DNA of 12,248 nt, from positions 1 through 12,248 of the forward strand of contig QWII01000169.1 in the NCBI GenBank assembly GCA_021405325.1, in the 5' to 3' direction. The DNA is from Caldilinea sp. CFX5 (GTDB lineage: Bacteria; Chloroflexota; Anaerolineae; Caldilineales; Caldilineaceae). The position numbers were made by a program, and so were the translations under genes. How positions within the stretch are numbered: the stretch's first letter is position 1; the number at the start of each line of letters is the position of its first letter. Positions 6,276-12,248 of the stretch are shown here, piece after piece. The notes under the pieces were generated by a model. It searched no databases, was not told the origin of the DNA, and worked only from the letters and a program-made list of their open reading frames with translations.

Positions 6276-7982
6276 TTATTGCAATTGCCAGTTCTGCACA
6301 TCCCACGTCAGGCTGCCCCACAGGTTGACCTGATAGCCGGTCAGGTTGTTGGCGGCGCCGTAGCCTTCGGTGAATTGCAGGATATGAATTTGCGGTAGGT
6401 CGGTGGCGATCAACTCGCCCAGTTGACAGTAGGCTGCTTTGCGTTTGGCAATATCGACCGTGCTGCCGGCGGCCTCAATGGCGGCGTCGGCGTCGGCATT
6501 GACCCAGCGCCAGTAGTTGCCGCCGGAGGGGTTCTCGGCGGTGGGGATCTGGGCTGAGGAGAAGAGGTTGACCACGGTGGCGTGCGGTTCAATGCCCAGG
6601 CTGTCGTCGTAGATCAACATGTCAAAGTTGCCGACTTTGCGCGGCGATTGGTCTTCGTAGGAGCCAAAGATGATCGAAAAATCGTCATTCTGAATGGTCG
6701 ATTCAATGCCAACCGCCTTGAACTGTTCGACCAGCGCTTCCTGTGTCTGTTGCAGCGGCGGGAAGTTGGTGTAGCCTTCCATCTGGAGCGCCAGACGGGT
6801 GCCATCGCCGGCATACATCGCACCCTTGGCAACCCGCACGCCATCGGGGCCGAGCGGCCAACCGGCTTCGTCTAACAGTGCATTGGCTTTGGCGACATCA
6901 TAGGTATATTTGCGGGCAATATCACACTGGAACCAGCCGTAGGCGAAGGGGCTAGTGGTGGGCCAGGCATCTTTGACAATGTCATTGATGATGGTGTCAT
7001 AGTCGATGGCATGGGCCAACGCCTGACGCACGCGCAGATCGCCCAGGATGGGGTGGGGCGGCGTTGCGCCGGGGTCGTCATCAAAGGGGCGGCTCAGGTT
7101 GAAGCGGAGCGCCAGATTCCATTGTCCCGGCACCATCGCCTGGCTGGCGACGCCTTCCACCGATTGGTCATACTCCTCCTTGGTTACGCCCGGCCAGAGG
7201 TGAACCTGCGCTTCGCCCTGGATCATCATGGCCGTCTGCGCCGAAATATCGGGAACCACTTTGAAGATCAGCGTATCCAGGTGGGGCAAGCCGGCTTCAT
7301 AGTAGTTGGCGTTCTTGCTCATGACAATGCTGTCGCCCGCTGTCCATTCGCTCACAGTAAAGGGGCCGGCGCTGACGGGGTTGCGGTTGTACTCCCACTC
7401 TTTCATCGGTTGGTCAGCGGGGATGGCGTGGCGTGGGAAGATGCCAAAGCGGAATTGGTTCAAATACGCCTGGTTGACCGCCGTATAGTTGACCACCACC
7501 GTTAGATCATCCGGCGTGTCGATGCTTGCCACCAATTCAGCGCCCGTCTCCAACAGGACGCCGCTATCCGGGTTGCTCACCGCTTCCCAGGTGAACTTCA
7601 CATCATCAGCGGTGATCGGCTCACCATCCGACCACTTGAGATCCGGCTTGAGCTTCCAGGTGACGGTGAGGAAATCTGCGGAAACGCCGCCATTCTCGAC
7701 GGTGGGCAGTTCCGCCGCCAGCTTTGGCACAAAGTTGCCATCGACATCGACCGTCACCAGGCCGACGACGGTCGCATCGGAAACCTGACGCACAATCGCC
7801 GCATCAGCCAGGTAAGGGTTGAGCGTCGCCGGCTCTTCGGGGATGATCAAGACGACCTGCCCGCCGCCAGTCGCCGCCGCTTCGCCTGCCGCCGGTGCGG
7901 ACGCGGTATCTTGCGGCGCACCACAGCCAACCAACAAACTCAGCACAAGCAAGAGGGGTAACAGAACTTTGGAAATTTTCAT
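6276..7982 (-). CDS. ABC transporter solute-binding lipoprotein, family 5 (peptide/opine/nickel type)
   Basis: A 568-residue extracytoplasmic binding protein that would capture the solute and deliver it to the two permeases encoded upstream. It opens with a lipoprotein signal peptide: MKISK, a hydrophobic run, and the lipobox LVGC with C20 as the lipidated cysteine. A low-complexity Ala/Gly/Thr linker follows to about residue 42. The mature part shows SBP_bac_5 features: EEPATLNPYLAD, LKPDLKWSDGEPITADDVKF (a classic family signature), RVRQALAHAIDYDTI and YDVAKANALLDEAGWPLGPDG. The start at 7982 is fixed by AAAAGGAG a few bases upstream and by the signal peptide. The longer open frame to 8057 is hairpin sequence. 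The ligand cannot be told from sequence; peptides, opines or oligosaccharides are all bound by this family. Hairpins lie on both sides of the gene, which may favour higher expression than the permeases. Confidence 0.95.
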   Translation of the reverse strand: MKISKVLLPLLLVLSLLVGCGAPQDTASAPAAGEAAATGGGQVVLIIPEEPATLNPYLADAAIVRQVSDATVVGLVTVDVDGNFVPKLAAELPTVENGGVSADFLTVTWKLKPDLKWSDGEPITADDVKFTWEAVSNPDSGVLLETGAELVASIDTPDDLTVVVNYTAVNQAYLNQFRFGIFPRHAIPADQPMKEWEYNRNPVSAGPFTVSEWTAGDSIVMSKNANYYEAGLPHLDTLIFKVVPDISAQTAMMIQGEAQVHLWPGVTKEEYDQSVEGVASQAMVPGQWNLALRFNLSRPFDDDPGATPPHPILGDLRVRQALAHAIDYDTIINDIVKDAWPTTSPFAYGWFQCDIARKYTYDVAKANALLDEAGWPLGPDGVRVAKGAMYAGDGTRLALQMEGYTNFPPLQQTQEALVEQFKAVGIESTIQNDDFSIIFGSYEDQSPRKVGNFDMLIYDDSLGIEPHATVVNLFSSAQIPTAENPSGGNYWRWVNADADAAIEAAGSTVDIAKRKAAYCQLGELIATDLPQIHILQFTEGYGAANNLTGYQVNLWGSLTWDVQNWQLQ

Positions 7983-8011
7983 GAAATACTCCTTTTGGGT
8001 GTGATTGGGTA

Positions 8012-8055
8012 TGGGTGATTGGGTGATTGAGCTTGTCGAAATCACCCAATCACCC
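8012..8055. repeat. Hairpin repeat between permease and binding-protein genes (orientation B)
   Basis: Arms 8012-8028 and 8039-8055 are perfect 17-bp reverse complements around a 10-base loop, GAGCTTGTCG. The arms again repeat GATTGGGT with a 9-bp period. The core GATTGAGCTTGTCGAAATC is shared exactly with the hairpin at 6192-6270, but in the opposite orientation. It ends 5 bases short of the permease stop codon and lies about 30 bp upstream of the binding-protein start. Confidence 0.85.
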
Positions 8056-8059
8056 AATG

Positions 8060-8983
8060 CTACTGTTTCGAGAACGGATCAAACGCATCCCGCAGCCCAT
8101 CGCCAATAAAGTTAACTGCCATGCTGGTGAGAAAGATCATCAAGCCGGGGAAGATCATCAGCCAGGGGGCGCGCAGGGCGTGGGTTTGGGCATTGGCCAG
8201 CAGATTGCCCCAACTGGGGGTTGGCGGCTGGACGCCAAAGCCGAGATAGCTCAAGCCCGACTCGGTGATAATGGCAAAGGCGACCAGCAACGTCCCCTGC
8301 ACGATGATCAAGCCGACCGTATTGGGCAAAATGTGTCGCCACATAATGCGACCAGCCGGTACACCAGTGGCCCGGGCCGCCAGGACAAAATCGCGTGCCT
8401 TCAAGCTCAAAAATTCGGCGCGCAAGAGTCTGGCCGGCCACATCCATTGCAAGACGGCAATGACAATGATCACAATGGCGACACTGTTACGCAGGTTGAG
8501 CGCCGGCTGGTCACGCAAGATGGTGCTGATCAGGATCAAGACAAAGAGCGTTGGCAAGGTCAAAAAGGCGTCGGTGATACGCATCAGCAAATTATCGAGC
8601 CAGCCCCCCACATAGCCAGCCAGCGCGCCGACGGTGACGCCGATTAACAAAGCCAGCGCCGTGGAAAGCAGCCCCACCACCAACGAAATGCGTCCGCCGT
8701 AGAGGGTGCGCGTCAACACATCGCGCCCCAGATCATCAGTGCCAAACCAGTTGGTAACTGATGGCGGCAGCAGGCGATCTTTGGGTGTCTGTGCCGTCGG
8801 CTCATAGGGGCTAAGAAAGGCGAAGGCCGCGCTCAGAATCACCAGCGCCAACAATGTGATCGACCAGAAAGCCAACCGATGACGCCAAAAACGGCGCAAG
8901 ACCAGTTGCGTCGGGCTGACCACCGTAGTGGTGCGCTCTTTCGTCTGTCCAAGCGTTGATGGTGATAACGTTAATTCACTCAT
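8060..8983 (-). CDS. ABC transporter permease, DppC/OppC type
   Basis: A 307-residue inner-membrane permease that would pair with the DppB-like protein to form the transport channel. After a cytoplasmic tail of about 38 residues comes a first membrane segment (FWSITLLALVILSAAFAFL, 39-57). The short conserved loop WFGTDDLGRDVLTRTLYGGR (79-98), a hallmark of the DppC group, follows. Further hydrophobic segments lie at about 100-124, 136-156, 167-184, 223-241 and 272-294. The EAA loop that contacts the ATPase is seen in RDFVLAARATGVPAGRIMWR and HILPN (197-221). The C terminus GDGLRDAFDP is typical. Length is normal. No good ribosome-binding site precedes 8983. The gene lies 109 bp after the DppB-like gene, across a hairpin. 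Confidence 0.95.
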   Translation of the reverse strand: MSELTLSPSTLGQTKERTTTVVSPTQLVLRRFWRHRLAFWSITLLALVILSAAFAFLSPYEPTAQTPKDRLLPPSVTNWFGTDDLGRDVLTRTLYGGRISLVVGLLSTALALLIGVTVGALAGYVGGWLDNLLMRITDAFLTLPTLFVLILISTILRDQPALNLRNSVAIVIIVIAVLQWMWPARLLRAEFLSLKARDFVLAARATGVPAGRIMWRHILPNTVGLIIVQGTLLVAFAIITESGLSYLGFGVQPPTPSWGNLLANAQTHALRAPWLMIFPGLMIFLTSMAVNFIGDGLRDAFDPFSKQ

Positions 8984-9000
8984 GAAATATTGATTCTATT

Positions 9001-9087
9001 TGCGTGATTCGTGATTCGTGTTGCGTGATGCGTGAACCGTTAGCAACCATCCACGCAGCTCACGCAACACGAATCACGAATCACGCA
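9001..9087. repeat. 28-bp perfect hairpin repeat between the two permease genes
   Basis: Arms 9001-9028 and 9060-9087 are perfect reverse complements, 28 bp, enclosing 31 bases. Inside that, TGCGTG (9029-9034) and CACGCA (9052-9057) can extend the stem after a two-base bulge. Each arm is made of CGTGATT-like units of about 7 bp. The sequence family differs from the hairpins at 6192 and 8012, but the construction is the same. It ends 5 bases before the stop codon of the DppB-like gene and has no T tract on the coding strand. Confidence 0.85.
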
Positions 9088-9092
9088 TCACG

Positions 9093-10067
9093 TCACTCAT
9101 AGCGTACACGCGGATCGAGCCAGCCATGAACCAGATCGGCGATGATGTTGCATAGCACAATCAAGGCGGCGTTGATCAGAATCACGCCGAGGAGTACCGG
9201 ATAGTCGCGACCGCGGGCGGCATCCCAAAAGAGGCGTCCCATCCCCGGCCAGGAAAAGATCGTCTCGACAAAGAGCGCACCGGCAAACAGGCTGGGAAAG
9301 TCGAGCGCGATCATCGTCACCAGCGGCATGATGCCGTTACGTAGGGCGTGGACATAGGTGACCGTTCCTTCGCGCAAGCCTTTGCTGCGCGCCGTGCGAA
9401 TATAGTCGGCGTTCAACACTTCCAACATGCTGGCACGGAAAAAGCGCGAATACCAGGCCACCCAGACCGCGCACAGGGTCGTGACCGGCAACACCAGATG
9501 CCAGAGCAGATCGAGCAGCGTCTTCTGCCCACCCACTGAATACATCCCGCCCACCGGAAAGAGCGGCTGACCCGTCCAGGGGTTATCGAGCCAGACATAA
9601 AAGACCAAAATCAAGAGCAGCCCCAGCCAGAAGACCGGCGCTGATTGACCAGCAAAGGTGAACGCGGTGATGACATAGTCGAGTGGCGAATATTGATGGC
9701 GCGCCGACCACGCGCCAATTGGAATTGCCAGCGCCAGGGTCAGCAGAAAGGCTGTCGCTACCAGGAGTAAGGTATTGGGAACACGTTCGCTGATCATCGT
9801 GGCGACGGGGCGATTGCTCTTGATCGACTTGCCAAGATCGCCTTGCAGTACATCACCAAACCAGCGCGCATACTGGATGTAGAGCGGCTGATCCAGCCCC
9901 AGTTCACGGCGGATGCGTTCTAGTTGTTCTTGGGTCACATTCGGGTTGCGCGCCGCCTGTGCCAACGGCCCGCCGGGAGCCATGCGTACCAGGCCAAAGA
10001 GCAGAACGCTCAAAATGAAAAAGAGGGGGATCGCTTGGATAGTACGGCGTAGTAGATAGGTGGACAT
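9093..10067 (-). CDS. ABC transporter permease, DppB/OppB type
   Basis: A 324-residue inner-membrane permease, first gene of the probable operon. The N terminus STYLLRRTIQAIPLFFILSV with a membrane segment to about residue 29 is diagnostic of the group. It is followed by the periplasmic helix region LERIRRELGLDQPLYIQYARW (49-69) and GDLGKSI (76-82), both conserved in DppB proteins. Later membrane segments are at about 99-119, 130-160, 188-206, 247-268 and 291-311. The EAA loop is DYIRTARSKGLREGTVTYVH followed by ALRN (221-244). The C terminus LDPRVRYE is the standard DppB ending. The start at 10067 gives the canonical N terminus, though no clear Shine-Dalgarno precedes it. A candidate promoter lies 50-80 bases upstream. 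No ATP-binding subunit gene follows in this window. Confidence 0.95.
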   Translation of the reverse strand: MSTYLLRRTIQAIPLFFILSVLLFGLVRMAPGGPLAQAARNPNVTQEQLERIRRELGLDQPLYIQYARWFGDVLQGDLGKSIKSNRPVATMISERVPNTLLLVATAFLLTLALAIPIGAWSARHQYSPLDYVITAFTFAGQSAPVFWLGLLLILVFYVWLDNPWTGQPLFPVGGMYSVGGQKTLLDLLWHLVLPVTTLCAVWVAWYSRFFRASMLEVLNADYIRTARSKGLREGTVTYVHALRNGIMPLVTMIALDFPSLFAGALFVETIFSWPGMGRLFWDAARGRDYPVLLGVILINAALIVLCNIIADLVHGWLDPRVRYE

Positions 10068-10116
10068 AGGATTGGGTTTGGTTACAACTGGTATGATCGG
10101 CTGACGGTGCGCTTGG

Positions 10117-10149
10117 CGTAGTATACCCTACGGAATGAGGGAAACCCAA
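10117..10149 (-). promoter_or_regulatory. Candidate promoter and operator for the transporter operon
   Basis: On the minus strand TATACT (10120-10125, 5 of 6 to the -10 consensus) has a poor -35 match TTGGGT (10144-10149) at 18-bp spacing. The -10 is embedded in the imperfectly centred palindrome CGTAGTATACCCTACG (10117-10132), with 5-bp arms CGTAG/CTACG. Position, about 50 bases ahead of the first permease codon, is right for an operon promoter. The weak -35 box suggests a need for an activator. This is a guess from motif position. Confidence 0.3.
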
Positions 10150-10168
10150 ACCACTACGGCGCAGGTGC

Positions 10169-10194
10169 AACCGTAACCTTCCGGGAAGGTGGTT
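10169..10194. repeat. Small palindrome downstream of the ClbS/DfsB gene
   Basis: ACCTTCCGGGAAGGT (10176-10190) is a 7-bp-arm palindrome with a single central base, and AACC/GGTT just outside can pair across a bulge. It lies 18 bases past the ClbS/DfsB stop codon. It could be a weak terminator or an operator for the operon that follows. No T tract is present, so termination would not be of the standard intrinsic kind. Confidence 0.35.
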
Positions 10195-10211
10195 GATGCG
10201 ATTGAGCGTTT

Positions 10212-10733
10212 CTAGCTTACTTTGCGTTTCATTGTCTCTTTTTCCCACTGGCGGATTAATTTGCTGGCCCAGCGGTAGTGATTGTAGGTGTTGGCACGGA
10301 TCGAGGCTGCCAATGTCGCTTTGTCTAGCCAGCCGTAGCGACCAGGGGTGAACAGTTCGTCTTCACTGAGAGTTTGGATCAAGGCCACGACTTGATCATG
10401 GGAAGCGGCAAAAGCTTGGGTGGCTTCTGCCGGTGATTCGTCCTTATGTTGCAGAAAGATGCGCTGATTCAACTCACCCAGACTCTTCCACCCCCAAGTG
10501 TAACCTGGGGCTGGGGTAATAGGCGTTTCACCACGGGCGCCGCTCTGATACCAGCCCAGAAAGAGCTGTTCCCAAGCGGTCAGGTGGGTTAATAGATCTT
10601 TGATTGTCCATTCGCCATTGACGCCTGGTGTTTGTTGTTCAGCGGGGGAAAAGCGCTGCACCTGGCCAAGCAGCGCGCTATAGTCGGCGTGGATCGTCGC
10701 CAGCAGTTCGCTTTTGGTGGTTGGATTCTGCAT
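10212..10733 (-). CDS. ClbS/DfsB family four-helix bundle protein
   Basis: A 173-residue cytoplasmic protein of the ClbS/DfsB (DUF1706, DinB-like) family. The characterised member ClbS protects colibactin producers by opening the toxin's cyclopropane warhead; most other members have no tested role. Family features seen are PTTKSELLATI near the N terminus, EWTIKDLLTHLTAWEQLFLGW (41-61), PAPGYTWGW (75-82), LNQRIFLQHKD (88-98), ASHDQVVALIQTLSEDELF (110-128) and NTYNHYRWASKLIR (148-161). The frame is open to 10862, but that includes translated hairpin. The start at 10733 has AAGGAG five bases ahead and gives the usual family N terminus. It is followed after 144 bp by the transporter operon and preceded by the MITE-like repeat. 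It is probably its own transcription unit. Family call is strong; the function here is unknown. Confidence 0.9.
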   Translation of the reverse strand: MQNPTTKSELLATIHADYSALLGQVQRFSPAEQQTPGVNGEWTIKDLLTHLTAWEQLFLGWYQSGARGETPITPAPGYTWGWKSLGELNQRIFLQHKDESPAEATQAFAASHDQVVALIQTLSEDELFTPGRYGWLDKATLAASIRANTYNHYRWASKLIRQWEKETMKRKVS

Positions 10734-10766
10734 AAAGGCTCCTTGAATGTTCCTGATTTTTTGCTG

Positions 10767-10901
10767 AGAAGCTGTTTGAAGCCTGGTCAACGAGCAAGAG
10801 TGCCGGGGACTGGCCAGGAGCGATCTAGTCATTGTGAACGATTCCTGGCCAGTCCCCGGCACTCTTGCGGCCCCTTATCGTGACCTTTTCAAACAACTTC
10901 T
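10767..10901. mobile_element. MITE-like nested inverted-repeat element, non-coding, about 135 bp
   Basis: An inner pair of perfect 26-bp arms (10794-10819 and 10843-10868) encloses a 23-base loop. Outside them, GGTCA (10785-10789) pairs with TGACC (10881-10885). At the ends 10767-10780 (AGAAGCTGTTTGAA) matches 10888-10901 with one mismatch. This nested symmetry suggests a palindromic miniature element moved by a transposase elsewhere. It begins at the first base of the stop codon of the AAA/nuclease gene and ends 34 bases before the ClbS/DfsB start. The GC-rich inner stem may also act as a transcription end for the upstream gene. No coding capacity is credible. The direct target duplication was not resolved. 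Confidence 0.6.
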
Positions 10902-12248
10902 TAAATCCAGCCAATCGCGACAACCTGTACAGTTACCTCATCAATCGTTTCTGTCACCGACAGCTTTTCTAAGACAACTTCATCTTCAACCGGAACAAAG
11001 ACAGCCATCGTGACACGCGGAAAGTTCAAACGTTTAGCATAGTGTGCCACCTGTTTGCGGTCCTCCTCGGCCTGGTATTGATCGACAAAACTTTTAACTT
11101 CGATAATGCCACGTTGGTCGCCACAACTAACATGCAAATCAACGCACCCGCTACCCGTCGAAAACCTTGGTTTAACGGCGCACTGCCGACCGAACGCATC
11201 TTGTAGCCATACAAAAAGATGGAAGTAGCCTATCACTTCGACCGGGTGCAGATCTGTCTGCCAGCGCGGTTGCTCTTTCCATAGGGTAAGGCCCTTGGCC
11301 TTGAGGCGCGCCAAATATTCTTTGTGACGCCACAGCAGCGCCGCTAGATCGAGTTGGCCCGGTACAGCAAAAACATCAGTCAAATCATCAAGGGGATGCA
11401 AAGGCAGCGTTGGCAATGTATAACCGACCAGATCGGTGCTGAACGCATGGTAGAGGATGTCTTGAATAAAGGGTGAACTAAAACGACAGACTTCCCCCAA
11501 CTTACCATTCAGTTGGCGCACCGTCGTTGACGTAATCAGCCCGTGCATATAGAGATAGCTCAACAGCGGGTCATGAAAGGCAAAGGGTAGGTTTGACTGG
11601 GCAAAGAGGCGCAACAGAAAGCCTTGATACTCCGGCTGTCTCGCCTTGGCCACCAGGTTGAGAACCGTATTGTTCGGCTCCACAAAACGCGCCTTATGCC
11701 AGACCAGTTCCCAGGTCTCCGCGTCGATAGGTTGCCCAGGCCCCGGGTTATACTGTTCGGTGAGCAACTCGCCAAACCAGCCAACTAGCCCAGGCTGCCC
11801 GTTTGTACCCTGATAAACTTCTTGCACGACGGCAGGGTCGATAGGTTGCCCGCTTTCTTCCTGATATTGTTGAAAGAGGGCTTTAACCTCATCGGGGGTA
11901 AGATTAGGGATATGCAACGAGCGCTGTACATTAAAGGGGGACCCCTGTTTGCTCTCAATCCCCATGACGGCGCGCACACCAATCAACGCCAGCCCATGCA
12001 ACCAATTGCTTTCACGGTAGAGGTACATTTCACGGAAGCGCCCGACAATTGCGTCAAGCAACACTGGCGGGGCTGTATCTGCCTCATCGATCAGCAAAAT
12101 CAACGGGCGATCCCACAGGCCGCCTTCGCGCGCAAAAAGCTTGACAAATTCCTGCCAGGTCGTCACAACGGGATGACCGGGCAGGCTCAGTTCCAAGACC
12201 GAACGCAAGGCGACAGGAAGTTCGCTCCGGTTTTGCTCGGCGGTAATC
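10901..12248 (-). CDS. AAA-type ATPase with C-terminal PD-(D/E)XK-like nuclease domain (5' partial)
   Basis: About 448 residues are visible; the frame is open to the window edge, so the start and the Walker A loop lie outside. LILLIDEADTAPPVLLDAIV near the visible N terminus is a Walker B strand with DEAD-like acidic residues. Next come sensor-like strand LALIGVRAVMGI and IPNLTPDEVKALFQQY, the lid/helical part seen in STAND-like and AAA_14-related ATPases. A middle helical region (NTVLNLVAKARQPEYQGF) looks like a winged-helix segment. The C terminus shows CVDLHVSCGDQRGIIEVKSF, then DRKQVAHYAKRL, a D...ExK...Q arrangement typical of PD-(D/E)XK nuclease folds. Such ATPase-nuclease proteins occur in mobile and defence contexts, but their role is mostly unknown. 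The stop codon abuts the MITE-like element. An internal TTG at 12206-12208 is not a convincing start. Confidence 0.8.
   Translation of the reverse strand, partial: ITAEQNRSELPVALRSVLELSLPGHPVVTTWQEFVKLFAREGGLWDRPLILLIDEADTAPPVLLDAIVGRFREMYLYRESNWLHGLALIGVRAVMGIESKQGSPFNVQRSLHIPNLTPDEVKALFQQYQEESGQPIDPAVVQEVYQGTNGQPGLVGWFGELLTEQYNPGPGQPIDAETWELVWHKARFVEPNNTVLNLVAKARQPEYQGFLLRLFAQSNLPFAFHDPLLSYLYMHGLITSTTVRQLNGKLGEVCRFSSPFIQDILYHAFSTDLVGYTLPTLPLHPLDDLTDVFAVPGQLDLAALLWRHKEYLARLKAKGLTLWKEQPRWQTDLHPVEVIGYFHLFVWLQDAFGRQCAVKPRFSTGSGCVDLHVSCGDQRGIIEVKSFVDQYQAEEDRKQVAHYAKRLNFPRVTMAVFVPVEDEVVLEKLSVTETIDEVTVQVVAIGWI

Noticed and set aside
3427..9087. Possible CRISPR-like array from the repeated short units
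   Set aside because: The units are 7-10 bp, lie within palindromic arms, and have no regular spacers or cas genes nearby.
9904..10248. 114-codon minus-strand frame overlapping the first permease and the ClbS/DfsB end
   Set aside because: It is out of frame with both genes and composed of low-information residues. No start signal or family match is visible.

Overview
The window reads as a piece of a moderately GC-rich bacterial genome in which every supported gene lies on the minus strand, so transcription runs from high to low coordinates. Protein style suggests an environmental Chloroflexota-like bacterium: a Dpp/Opp-type oligopeptide/opine transporter, a YtcJ amidohydrolase, a ClbS/DfsB protein and DUF4143 ATPases. 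Several long hairpins sit between the genes. This assignment is inference from style only. The first ~370 bases have a clearly AT-richer, Bacteroidota-like composition and do not match the rest.

Layout in transcription order. (a) 12248-10901: the C-terminal part of an AAA-type ATPase with a PD-(D/E)XK-like nuclease domain, cut by the window edge. (b) 10901-10767: a nested inverted-repeat element resembling a MITE. (c) 10733-10212: a ClbS/DfsB-family four-helix protein. (d) 10067-2472: a probable operon of two Dpp-type permeases, a lipoprotein solute-binding protein, a YtcJ-like metal-dependent amidohydrolase, a Gfo/Idh/MocA oxidoreductase and an aldo/keto reductase. (e) 2391-1240: an AAA ATPase with a DUF4143 domain, whose promoter region is a perfect 18-bp inverted repeat. 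(f) 1142-1: an ABC-2 type exporter ATPase, with a good promoter, that joins in frame to the C-terminal part of an SNF2/helicase-like protein of foreign composition.

The operon in (d) looks like an uptake-and-catabolism cassette. The binding protein and permeases would import an unknown solute, the amidohydrolase would cleave it, and two NAD(P)-dependent oxidoreductases would process the product, perhaps a sugar or sugar-like aldehyde/alcohol. The two ATP-binding subunits normally expected (DppD/DppF) are absent here. Four of its five internal junctions carry long hairpins whose arms are themselves built of short tandem repeats. The exception is the 25-bp gap between amidohydrolase and Gfo/Idh gene.

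No gene-free stretch exceeds 300 bases. I saw no tRNA, rRNA, CRISPR array, transposase or phage gene. The most notable points are the in-frame ABC/helicase chimera, the repeat-armed hairpins (two of which share an identical 19-nt core in opposite orientation on either side of the binding-protein gene), the MITE-like element, and the palindromes built into the promoters of two genes.
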